Below, piece after piece: positions 1 to 10,600 of a DNA stretch of 64,000 bases. The notes under the pieces are model-generated. The model saw only the letters and a list, made by a program, of their open reading frames with translations, was not told where the DNA came from and did not search any database. Both the position numbers and the translations under genes were made by a program. Numbering within the stretch: the stretch's first letter is position 1; every line of letters starts with the position of its first letter. Origin of the DNA: Macrophomina tecta (lineage: Eukaryota > Ascomycota > Dothideomycetes > Botryosphaeriales > Botryosphaeriaceae); contig JAKSGN010000002.1 of assembly GCA_024180945.1 (NCBI GenBank), positions 2,170,001 to 2,234,000 on the forward strand. The letters run 5' to 3'.

Positions 1-2511
1 AAGCAGCATACAGGGACACACTGTTTTAGGTCAGCATTCTAAGATGCAAGTGCCGGGTAAGTGAAACGTACCTCTCACGGATTGAGTCGTGAGAAAGGTC
101 CTGGAACGTGACGTGAGCCCCGTCGATTGCATGACCGGGGTACCTATCAAAGAAGTCCTCGAGATCCAAAGTCGGGGAGAAACGCATTGCGTTGCCCGCC
201 ATGGACTTGACAAGCTCTGAATGACATCCGTAGATCCATTGCAGCGTATCCCGCTGATGTTGCACGCCTGCCCAAATGAAGCGGAGCTCTGCAAGCTGTT
301 GCATCTCCCTTGAGAGAAGCTCTGCGCTTGAGGAGTAAACTTCGCCTTCCCGTCCCCGGTAGTGCGCGCCGTGGACATGAATAGTGCCAGCAGTGCCGAC
401 ACAGTAGCCGACGAATGCTGGCCAATCGATGATTGACGATGCCCTCCCAATCTCCACCAATTCCGCGATGGCATTCGCGTGGAGGAAACATAAGTTCGTC
501 GCCTCGATTTGCCATGATTGGTGTTGTCCCGTTATCGACAATTCCGCGAGATCCATCGGGAGGAACGGTCGATAAATCAAACAGTGGATGAGATGATACA
601 CCAGTTTGCTCAAAACTAGCATGGTGCTTTCACGATGGCCGAACAGATTCTCCAGCGAGCTGAATGTATCTTGCGTTTCAGAAGCCCACATGTCCAGTTC
701 ATGCCGGATCTTCGAGAGGTTTGAAAGTGAATGCCATGGAAAATGCGAGTCACCTTTGACACCACCTGCAGCCAAATATCTGTTTGTTATCCCGAGGATC
801 CGGGCGATTCCGATTAGCATGACTGTGCTGCTTTGGCCTTGTTTGCCCGGGCCGGCCATGTATTGCAGGTTGGAGCCATTGCGGAAGAAGTCTCCTTCGA
901 GCATCAGAGAACCCGGTCCAGACGCGGCAGAAGGCAGGCGGAGCATCACTGATTCATCCGTTATCAGAGAGGGTCGTTTGGATCCACACGCGGAAAAGCG
1001 GTCCATGAGATAGCATGCCCAAAAAAGCCGTCGTCTGCCTTCGCGCTCGGAGGGCGGGATGTTCATCATCAGGGGCAATTCCCGATGCAGTTCCAAAGCG
1101 AGAGCCATGCTAATGGCGGTTGCTGGAGTGTGGTCAGCGGCCCGCGTCCGAAAACGTTGCTGTCTGCTTACTTAATAGCATGTACGCCTTCTTTCCCCGG
1201 CCAGCCTGATAGCTTGACATTGCTAAAAGAAGAAGCGTTTGCAACGCTTCTATTGACGGCTCATCGGTGTCGAGCTCGGCCCGGGACCGAGCTGCGAAGT
1301 CTTCGCTGGCGCGAACAGCGGCATTGTATCCGGCGGGGTGGGATGAATATCTGCATGCGTTAGTAAGACAAAGTGGATCCTTGTGTCCAGACATCGCCCC
1401 TGCAGCCGACGGTTACGTGCGTGAATGCCGGGATATGAATACGAATTCTTCGCGCTCGAGCACCCATGGACTTGGGAAAGCATCGAAAATTGGATGCAGA
1501 GACCCCGCATCCGTGCCCAAAAGGTCACTTCAATCAAAGAGAGCAGAGGAGAGGAAGTATTCGATCATTCCTGAACGCACGAACCATCGGCTGTGGGAGA
1601 TGCAGAGCGGATATTGCGAGGCTTACCGCGCGCTCACAGCATAGATGGCATGTGCCAAGTGGTTCGGCAGTTGGTGGTGCTGCAGTCTTTGCCGGGTAGT
1701 AAGTTCGTCCAGAATGTAATAGGGCTTGCCATGGATTCTCGTGAAGTAAGTGTCGAGCAGGAGGTCCGGGCGTTGGGACGGAGTCGTCTGACTGCACATG
1801 ACCGTCAGCATAGCTCTTCCAGCGAAACCGGAGGGGCACGGCCGGCGTACCTGACGTCGGTGGGAGAGATGGACGATGTTGAGGTATTGGCATTAGGGTT
1901 GATGCCTATTGATGGTTTCTGGGCTACTGGGGGAGGTGGCGGCGGTGGTTTCGAAGGTTGCTGTGGCGCGTTGAAGTCTTCTATGGGCGGGTCTTCCTTC
2001 TTCTCGGCCGGCTGCTTGTCCTTGTTTTCCTCGTGCAGACGTTTTTCCAGACTGTCGACGCGCTTGAGGAGGGCCTCTGTCGGCGAGTCAGCTTCCCCCG
2101 GACCGGGACCCTGTTCCGGGAAACTGTTGGTGCTCACCAATGGCATCGGTTTTGGGGCCGCGCTTCTTGGGGACGGCGTCTGCAAAAGAGGTTATAGGAG
2201 ATCAGCGTTAATGTCCTGGTGAAGATGCAATAAGACGATCACTATGGGGGACAGGCGCCAAGCCACCAGCGAGAATGGACGAACCGTAAATACACGGGCA
2301 TGCGAAGACCTGGCAGGCCTCGCACGTCGGGCGCAGGCGATTGCACTTGATCTTTAGAAGACGGTGGCGTGAGCTATATACTCCGGGTAGTAATGTTTCA
2401 ATGCGGTGGTACCTTGCGCTTGCGGCAGCTCTTGCAGTTCATGGCTTCCCTCGGCTCGTTGCTGAGCCGACGCTGTGGTAGGCGGTCGATGCCGACCTGG
2501 GGCCGCGACAT
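1..2511 (-). CDS. Zn2Cys6 fungal-specific transcription factor (3' end outside window)
   Basis: Probable nuclear DNA-binding regulator. Proposed exons, read on the minus strand: 2511-2413, 2351-2285, 2179-2138, 2076-1851, 1791-1627, 1350-1172, 1122-72 and 20-1 (continuing past the window). All junctions keep frame. The first two exons together give a perfect binuclear cluster, C-x2-C-x6-C followed by C-x6-C-x2-C, with the intron 2412-2352 falling between the second and third Cys. It is followed by a KKRGPKTD linker, a coiled-coil-like segment ([15 protein letters not shown]), a Pro-rich stretch and then a fungal_trans middle homology domain (motifs [40 protein letters not shown]). The intron 1626-1351 is unusually long (276 bp). 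A later start at 2442 (MNCKSC) is also possible. Regulated pathway unknown; the family assignment is firm. Confidence 0.88.
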
Positions 2512-2611
2512 GTTTACAGCAACGACAAATCCTGCGCAAGTGCGGGGCTGGTAACGCCGACGGCGAGGCGGGAGGACGAGGAGTGGCGCGGCGGCGGCGG
2601 GCCTGCTGGCG

Positions 2612-2647
2612 GTGCTGCTGCTGCTGCTACTGCTGCTGCTGCTGCTG
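2612..2647. repeat. CTG/CAG trinucleotide microsatellite
   Basis: Imperfect run of about 12 CTG units, interrupted once by CTA, about 100 bp upstream of the proposed start of the Zn2Cys6 factor and so probably in its 5' leader or promoter. Confidence 0.9.
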
Positions 2648-2736
2648 GGGCGCTCGGCGGGCAGAGGGAGGGAGCAGCAGACATGGCAATGTCCAGGGCG
2701 GAGGAGGGGCGGCGGAGGAGGGGCGCAGGTTGACAC

Positions 2737-2768
<32 letters not shown>

Positions 2769-2769
2769 A
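2737..2769. repeat. GA dinucleotide microsatellite
   Basis: Purine tract of GA repeats with one GAAAG interruption, in the likely promoter of the Zn2Cys6 gene. Such tracts are common in fungal promoters. Confidence 0.85.
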
Positions 2770-3835
2770 GCAGTTGAAAAGAGAGATGCGTCAGGGAGGG
2801 CCAGATGCAGCAGACTACCCTGCACGAGGGTAGCCTAGGGCGCGCACTCGTCTCGACTCGACTCGGCCGGGGCTCTTGTCAGTCGGGCTAGCAACAACAG
2901 AGCAGGAAACTCAAGCCTGCACCGCGCGACTCAGGAATCGGGATGATATTAAACGAGACGCAGAGCGCCAGACGGCGCTGCGCAGGTTCCTTTTTCCCCA
3001 CCCACGCCCGCCGCGTGCGAGCGACCCCAAGCCTCGTTCCTGCCCGCCCCCGGAGCACGACTGCCCCAAGCGGTGTAGCGCCCTGGGGTTGGCGACGGCC
3101 ACATGACGATCTGACAGCGCTGCACCACCGCCGCCGCCCCCAGCAGCTCGCGCTGCAACGGCCGGAGTGAGCTGCAGCGCACCGTCCAGCCCCGGTGGGT
3201 TGGCGAGAGCGAGGGCGAGAGCGCGAGCGCGAGCGCGGGAGGAGCAGCAACGCCGTGCCGAGACGAGCGATAGCGAGAGGTCACCGCCAGGCCTGCCAGG
3301 GCCCGCCCCCAGCTGTCACTGCAGCGCCGTCCACTCGCAGTCCCGCCCCGGCCAGCCGCAGAAAACGTGCTGCCCGCACCGCCGGTACTGCGCAGCCTTC
3401 GCACCGCCCGGGCGAAATTAAGTACCGGCGCTCCTTGCCCCCCTGGCGCTCTTTGCATTGATGAAGCACGCTCCGCATGCGGCAAGGCGCCCGATGCGAG
3501 CGCTGCAAAATCCGGGGAAAGCCACCTGCTGCGTGTCAGCCGCCCTGGCACCACGCCAATTTGCCCATATTAATCGCTTCAGATGCTTGACTTGCCACCC
3601 GCTCCCGCAATTGCAGGCCGCAGAGCCTATGGATGGCGGAGCCCAGGGGCAGCCCGATATGCAGTTGCTGTGCGACGACACGCCTTCATCTATAAGACTT
3701 AAAAAGCTACAGGCGTCTATTGAATTAACAGGGACTGCCCCAACTGCTTCAGGACCCGCCCGGCCCTGGTCAGCGCCTATGTATCTACCTGCCGCTGCTG
3801 CCGAGCCCAAACCACCAAACAAATGACCTTGTCCC

Positions 3836-5878
3836 TCAGTACATGCTGCGCCCTGACGCCAGCCGAACGAAATCATAAGGCACATTCTGCCCCACGAGCA
3901 GTCGCATCGTCTCTACCGTCGTCCATGCATTGACGTCCGCCACCCCGTATGCCGTCCACCCCGATGACGCTGCAATCGCCATCGGGTCGACTTTCCGCGG
4001 CCCGTTGGCCAGGTCGAGAAACACCTTGTTCGTCGGCCTGTTCGTCCCGTTGCTGCTGTAGTGCTTCAGCAGCGGCCCCACTAGCGCCGACTTCTCAGCC
4101 GGCAGCGCGCTGATGATGACGAACGGCTGCTCCAGCTTCTTCACATCTTCCACCGACCGGAACGGCTCGACCTCTGCCGCCAGCGGGCCCTGGCTGCGGA
4201 AGTGGAACCCAATCGTGTAGATGGGCCCGATCCCCAGGCTCTTGAGCGCAAAGATAGCCGCCGCTGCGTCCGACTCCGCACTGGCCAGCACCAAGGCGGC
4301 ACGGTCGCTGTAAGCCGACGGCACGAAATCTCGCGTGAGCGTTGCACGGATGCCCTTCCACGTCGCGTTCTCACCGACAAGAACGGGAGTGCCGCCCTCA
4401 TTCCGCACGAGGATCGTGTCGACGAGTCGAGTTGCTTTGGCCGCATCCGACAACGTCGTTAAATACGGGGTCGGTGGTGCGAGCGGCGGGTTGATGAAGG
4501 CACCGCCAAATGCCGCTCGTCTCACAATCGTCTCCACCGCACCCCTGGCCACTTTGTCGACAAACATGAATTGATGAGGGAGGCTGAGCTCGTTGAAGCA
4601 CTTCTCGAAGAACATTGCCTGTGTCGCGAGTTTGTAGCTGCCGATGCCGTAAATGTCCAGCTTGGGCATTTGGCCCATACTGTGCAACGCCGTGTTGATT
4701 TCCGCCGCGCTTAGCTGACCCGGCGCCGCAATCATCGGCAGCAGCGGGTGTGTGATAGGGGTGAAGACTTTGTTCAATGTGCGTGATAACTGGCCGGTGG
4801 GTCCCATGTTCAGTCCGGAGAAGGGCGGGTGCGGGGAGAACTCGGCTTGTATGGTGGAGCGGAAATACTCCAGCTCGTAATTGTCCTGCATCTGATTTAC
4901 CAGCGCAATCATCTTGACGACGTCACCGTAGACGGCGCCCCTTTTGAACAATTCCTTGGCTTCCGGCGATGTCCACTTGAATGTACCCGTGAAATCGTGG
5001 AAGGCGGATATTATTTTACTTGCTCCTTTCTTGCGAGCCAGCTCCCGCCTGATGTCCTCCGGTAGCCATAGCTCAACGTCAATATATTCGCAGCCCCACT
5101 GGATCGCGCGGTAGAGGTATTTGTAGAAGAGTAAAGGGTCGTCCATGGGGAAGCGTCCATTCTCATTTGTGCATCGTGTCGTGAAGATGATTGGGAGCTC
5201 GGTTCGCTGGCGCAGCACCATGAGCTGCTCGCCGACATACTTGAGGCTGGGGACTGCGCTAAAGCTGCCGTTCGCGAGCGGTTCCTTGAGCAGATCGACG
5301 CGCAGCTCGACGGCATCTGCGCCAACTGAAAGTATGTCGAGGTTCGGGAGGGCCGCATGAACGTCCGGGAAGGTGGTCGATATGAGGGTCGTTCTGGTCT
5401 TCTTGGCTAGGTCGTTGTGGGGCGCGATCTGCCCGAGGATGAAGGCTAAGTAGCGGGTGACGTCCCGGCGGAGGTATGGAGAGTGGGTGTAGAGGTACTC
5501 GTAGTCGCACGCCTCGGACAGGCGCTCGTCCGGAGCCAAGTGGCCCTCGACGCAGTGTGTATTTATCAGGAGTCGGCCACGGCCCCGATGCGCCAGGGCG
5601 TCGCGGTCGTGTGTGTTTGGGAGGCCTGCGACAGTGGCAGGCTTCAGGGTCTCTGCTTCCCTCAGCGACGCGGTCAGGGAGTATGCCTGGCCTAGCACGC
5701 TCGCTATCAGCTCGACAATGCCCTCCTCGCCCGGCCCGTACAGCACCGCCAGCGAGGGCTTCTGCGTGTCCAGCAGCGACTCGATGTGGACGACGCTGAG
5801 GTTTTTGGTCGTGGTGTCGAGGACCTGGTCGGTGTGGGCTCGGGTCGCCATAGCTGGCAGGCCGGCGTCGACGCGCAT
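3836..5878 (-). CDS. Quinate-repressor-like protein (type I dehydroquinase plus shikimate dehydrogenase-like)
   Basis: Single exon, 680 aa. Residues 1 to about 155 only weakly recall the shikimate-kinase-like part of AROM/QutR. Residues about 160-345 are a type I 3-dehydroquinase fold that keeps the Schiff-base Lys (K322 in GDVVKM) and the His (H294 in SAFHDF). Residues about 370-680 are a shikimate-dehydrogenase-like fold. In that part the usual substrate-site Lys motif is replaced (GAFINPPLAPP near 460-469), and the Gly-rich NADP loop reads LASAESDAAAA (about 531-541), so dehydrogenase activity is unlikely. This pattern fits QutR/qa-1S, the repressors of quinate catabolism that derive from AROM's C-terminal domains and bind the activator. 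The protein is shorter than typical QutR (around 900 aa), so an upstream exon is possible. No quinate-catabolic enzyme gene lies nearby. A start at M10 is an alternative. Confidence 0.8.
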   Translation of the reverse strand: MRVDAGLPAMATRAHTDQVLDTTTKNLSVVHIESLLDTQKPSLAVLYGPGEEGIVELIASVLGQAYSLTASLREAETLKPATVAGLPNTHDRDALAHRGRGRLLINTHCVEGHLAPDERLSEACDYEYLYTHSPYLRRDVTRYLAFILGQIAPHNDLAKKTRTTLISTTFPDVHAALPNLDILSVGADAVELRVDLLKEPLANGSFSAVPSLKYVGEQLMVLRQRTELPIIFTTRCTNENGRFPMDDPLLFYKYLYRAIQWGCEYIDVELWLPEDIRRELARKKGASKIISAFHDFTGTFKWTSPEAKELFKRGAVYGDVVKMIALVNQMQDNYELEYFRSTIQAEFSPHPPFSGLNMGPTGQLSRTLNKVFTPITHPLLPMIAAPGQLSAAEINTALHSMGQMPKLDIYGIGSYKLATQAMFFEKCFNELSLPHQFMFVDKVARGAVETIVRRAAFGGAFINPPLAPPTPYLTTLSDAAKATRLVDTILVRNEGGTPVLVGENATWKGIRATLTRDFVPSAYSDRAALVLASAESDAAAAIFALKSLGIGPIYTIGFHFRSQGPLAAEVEPFRSVEDVKKLEQPFVIISALPAEKSALVGPLLKHYSSNGTNRPTNKVFLDLANGPRKVDPMAIAASSGWTAYGVADVNAWTTVETMRLLVGQNVPYDFVRLASGRSMY

Positions 5879-7457
5879 TCGACCTGGCTTTGGCGGCGGA
5901 GGGGAGGGGACAGAGGCAAAAGGGCGGCTTGGAGCCGGGGTGGATGGGCTTCAGGAATAGACGTTAAAGCCGTTGATGCGCAGCTGGAGTTCGGCGGCGA
6001 TGCGGCGTTGCGGATCAGGCTGTTGCGCGTCAAGCGTCGCGAAACGCATCTCCATATGCGAGGTAGCGCGGCCGTGGAGCTGGGTATATTCTTGAATGTC
6101 TGGCCTGACGGGGAATTCGGCGGCAGGTGTGCGGCCTGTTACATGGCCATATAGAGCGGGCGGGCAGGGATGCCGGGCAGCGCAGCGGCGGCGAGCGGCG
6201 GGCGGGCGCAGACAGAGGGCGATCGAGCCTCCCGGGCGATGCGAATGCGTGCTGCCGCGCTGCTCCTGCGGTGAATATTGCCGACGACGAGAGAAGGGGC
6301 GCTCACAATCAACGGGCGGACTGGCCTGCCAACAGCGCCATGCTACGGTTGAAGATCCTGTCGGGCTTGCTTTCATCCACGAACCCCGTTCAGCGCCCGC
6401 CGATCCGTTCAGCCTGATATTTCTCCGCCAATGGGCGCTCCGCCCCGCACTCCGCAAACGCCCAGAACACGTGCGCGGCCCAGCCATGGGGCCACCGCCG
6501 CGACGCTGGCTTACCCTCTCCGCCCAATCCCCACGCCCGCAACTACTGCCGCCGGCTTTTTGCCGTGCCTCTGCCATCGGCATCCAGAACCCGTAGCCGT
6601 CCGGCAGCCCAGCCTGGACGGATAAATCTGTGCGGCCGGGCCCATCAGACACCGAGCCCGAGCACTGCGTGTGGAGAGCCCCAGATAAGAAATTGCGTCG
6701 TTACATCGCAAGCGAGCACATCCCGATGCTTAGCCCCTTTGCTTGGTATTACGCTGCTGCCAATGCCACCCTATGACCCGCCGTTATAGGTAGCCCAAGC
6801 CTCCCAAGAACTCAGTTCCGCCTCCGAGCACCATGGCCAAGTGCCGCGTCCTGTCATTCTCGTCTCACCCGATATTACATACATGCAGCCTACCCCATGC
6901 CCTCGAATCACCCACTCACCCCAGGAACGACCGTCGACCCCACAGCATTCCCGCTTTAGCCTCAATCCTCTCCGCAGACGTGCACTGCAGTACGAGATAT
7001 CGCAACGAAAGGTCTAGCTGTGCGTATGTGCGTGTATGTTATCTTACAGGAGAAGCAATCAACTGTTTCCGTCACGGAGAACATGCGCCCTTTTTTTCTC
7101 CCGCGCAGCAAAGACAGCACCACCCTTCGGGGCCCGCCGGAAAGCTTAGCGTCCTTTGCCAGATGAATGAGAAGTAGAGAGGAGTCTATATCGTTGTCGC
7201 GCCGAATTCCCCCAAAGCAAAAGTCGCAGACCTCTCGAACCTGCAAGAAATTTACAAGAAACCGGTTGCCCAACCTACAAGATGAACTGATATGTACGCC
7301 ATCACCACAAAACAAACATTCCCTACTTGTAACCGACCGACCTCCCGAATTGTGCAATCCCCGATGTTCCCCACACTCCTTGTGCGCCTTCGCTTTGAAA
7401 CCTGAAACTCGAGATGATATAGAGGAAAGCCAATCCATGCTAGCCGAACGATGTTTG

Positions 7458-7502
<45 letters not shown>

Positions 7503-7688
7503 GTTAAAGAGGCAAGTTTCAGCGCTGCCTTTTTCTTTTTTCTTTTTTTTTTTCGTTAGTTTCGGAATCACTGCCTTCCTCATGGTCCGCCAGGTATGGA
7601 ATGAATGGCGACGTTGTTGCTTGTTCATAGAAAGCTGTGGAAGGGCATCCTCGCAGGTTCTCCGATGGGAGGGCGTGAGAAAATGGTA
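5879..7688. other. Intergenic between QutR-like gene and kinase gene
   Basis: About 1.8 kb. The left part is the promoter side of the QutR-like gene; the right part is downstream of the kinase and holds a (TG)20 microsatellite and T-rich runs. I see no frame with recognisable domains on either strand. Confidence 0.6.
7461..7500. repeat. (TG)20 microsatellite
   Basis: Twenty perfect TG units, just downstream of the kinase stop codon. It is likely length-polymorphic between strains, and lies in the 3' UTR or just beyond it. Confidence 0.97.
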
Positions 7689-10600
7689 TTAAGATGAAAG
7701 CTCCTCTGCGTCGTGGCGTAGAGTATCACCTTCAGAATCGCTATGGCTGCGAACCTTTTTAACCGTACCGTTACTGCCACTGCGCGAAGATTTTCGGATC
7801 GAAGCACCCAAGCCAGCCAGTACCTTGCCGCGTGAGAGCTCTGCGTACGAGATGCTCTCACTTCTGGAAGGCCGCTTCGGCGGAGGCTTCCTCCGAAGGT
7901 TCATCTCTACGAAGTCGTCATCCGAAGAATCATCTGAGTCTTCTTCCTCTTCATCATCATCGCTCTCCACAGCGTGGTCACCATCGTAGCCCTCGTAGTC
8001 ATGGTCATGCTCATGATCTTCTGTGACCTTAAAGACCGGGTTCGTTGATTCAGTCTTCAACTCCACTGTTTGATCTTTCTGCGACGGTGGAATCAGATCA
8101 TCTTGCATGACCGACGAGTCCGCGGAAACAACGGAGGGAATTGAGGGGTTTGATGTCGATTGGGACATTCCCGAGTGGAATTGATCCTCTGACGAGCTCG
8201 AAGTGAGAGGATGCGGGAAAGATTTTGGCGTGATATCATTCTGTCTCAAGGACGCGTCGTCAGGCTTCTTTCGAAGCTCGAAATAAGCCTCATCGTCGGG
8301 ACTAGGAGGACATGGCGCGTGACTGAGTGCGCTTGACGGGCGGTTCCCCGATGATGATGCTGGACGGCTATTGGCCTGACGTTCTTCCAGCATGTGTCGC
8401 CGGCGATTTTCGTCCCGAGCACGTTGGAAGTTGAGATCGTTGAGGTAATCGTGGAACACGGGCGAACTATACAAAAGATCGTCTTCCCCACGCTTCGTAG
8501 GGCGATGAGACGAGGCGGACGAGATGGAAGACTGGCGAGATGGTGTTCCGTCGCGGCTACGGTGCATATCCGACTCGGTCAAAGAACGCGCGACCGGCGA
8601 TCCTGGGCTAGCCACAGAACTGCTTGCCGTGGAGGATTCTTTGAGCTGGGCTGGCGGGTCGACGTGACCGGCAGCGACAGCCTCACTCAGAGCGATACTG
8701 GGTTCTCCGTGAGCATTGTCATCCCCAGCGACGAGGCGATCGATTGAAGGGTTGCGGCTGTGCGTCTTCCGGCTGTCCGAGCCTCGTTCTTTACTTCTCA
8801 TGTTGCGCAAAATGCGGCGGCCACCACCAAAGATACCACTCAAGTTCGAAGCGCCCGGAGTGTCCAGAGTAAGTGGAGTACTGGGAACTCCCTGAGGCAT
8901 TGTTGGAGATGCACCGCGGCGTTTAGAGACGAAATCAAAATCCGATTGACGAATAGTCCTGATAGAGCCAGCGGTCGACATTGTCGATTCGGCGCGGGAA
9001 GCAAAACTGAGTCTGTGATGTCTGTCACGACCTTTCCCCCTTGAAGACTCATCCACATCGTCAACGTTGAGCAAATCGGGAGTACCTGGCCTTGAGTTTG
9101 GACCTATGAAAAACTGGGGGCGTTCTCTTAATTCTGGACTGGCGGTGACGCTATGTGATAACGGGTGGTCACCTTCTCTGGAAGCTCGCAATGCGGCACT
9201 GATGTCGTCAACTCTAAGGCTTGGCCTCCGCGCATCTTGACTTATGGTACTGCTCGAAGATGCAGCAGAGATTCCTTCTACATTTCTGGTCTTGCCGCGC
9301 TTTCCAGATGAGGTGGTGCTGAGTGTGGGCTTTGTCCCAATGCCCAAAGCGCCTCCAAGCTTGCGCATTCCAGACTTGACACGTTCGAGGAGATTGAGTT
9401 GAACAACAGCGTCGTCTACATCCTCTCGTGAAACCTCGATCTTCTTGTAATCGGGGACACGAGATGGATCTGATTGTTCCAGCCACAAAAGAGGATGCTC
9501 AAGATCACGAAGTACCCAAGGATGGTGTCTGACCTCGGGTAGCTTGATGCGTCGCCGGGGGTCCTTGATGAGCAGTCGTCTCAAGAGGTCATGTAGTTCA
9601 TCATCAACTTCTTCGTAGATAAGCTCATGATGAGCTCGTCTGTCCCGGGCCATACCACCCCACAAGCGATTATGCGAATTTGGCCGAGAGGTCGTGCGGT
9701 CGTCGACAGCTCGGAGGCGAAAACGCGGGATGTACACCTCTTCCTCGGCGATCATGCGCATCACAACGAACGTGTTCAAGTCGTGGAAAGGAACACGGCC
9801 GAAAACTAGGCAGTACAATGTTACGCCGAGGGCCCAAACGTCGATCTGCCCTGTGACGGGCAACGCATCCTGATCGGAATCGGTTTGACAAAGTTCAGGG
9901 GCGTAGAACGCGGGAGTACCAACGGTTTTGGCCAGTTCAATTGCTTCGTCGACATCCTGAGCATCAGACTCCGATTGGTCGTCCCCTGGCCCATTGCCGT
10001 ATGCGGATGCAGAGCCAGTTGCGGTTCGGCGGCCGAGATAAGAGACGCCAAAATCAGAGATCTTTATGTGGCCGTCTCTTGCTTGCAGGAGATTGGCAGG
10101 CTTGATATCACGATGAATGACGCCCTGATAGTGAAGATACTCCAGACCCGAAACAGTGTCGCGAAACGCCTTGCGGGCATCGGGCAGAGTCATGAGTGGG
10201 ACGTAGCGAAAATGTTCCGGGACCGGCAGGTCCTCCGGTAGCTCTGGTTTGTTAGAAGAAGAGCTCCCACAAATGCTTGGGTTTCTGCCTCGCGGCGGTA
10301 GTTCCTCATACGGTCCCCACATCGTACCTTCCAGTCCTGTTACAGAAGCAGAACGGGGCTCTTCCTGGTAGGGCTCCTTGCCAAGAGCGGGAAGCGAGGT
10401 GCTTGACTGTTTCGATGCCGCCAATTCCGCCGCGGCTGTCTCGTTCAAGGGCGCATGCGGCGTCTGATCCGCATCGAACTCGGTTGGCGTCGCAGGCCGG
10501 CTACGGTGCTTCAACCCTGTGCCGTAAGGGTCTTCGTTGGTTGCCGTGGACGTACGGGACAGGTGATCGCTGTTGGTATCTTCGTCCTCGGTGTCCCCAC

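Larger units (their letters stand above)
2512..3835. other. Intergenic, upstream of the Zn2Cys6 gene
   Basis: About 1.3 kb between the start of the Zn2Cys6 gene and the stop of the QutR-like gene. It is GC-rich, with (CTG)n, (GA)n and GAGAGCG-type purine-rich runs, and probably holds the promoter and 5' leader of the factor. The open frames here are compositionally biased and match no family I know. Confidence 0.6.

Noticed and set aside
2949..3554. A 201-codon minus-strand frame between the first two genes
   Set aside because: GC-rich shadow frame with biased composition and no recognisable motif.
1..5878. A quinate-utilisation cluster formed by the Zn2Cys6 gene and the QutR-like gene
   Set aside because: The Zn2Cys6 protein lacks the look of QutA/qa-1F, and no quinate dehydrogenase, dehydroquinase or permease gene is next to them.
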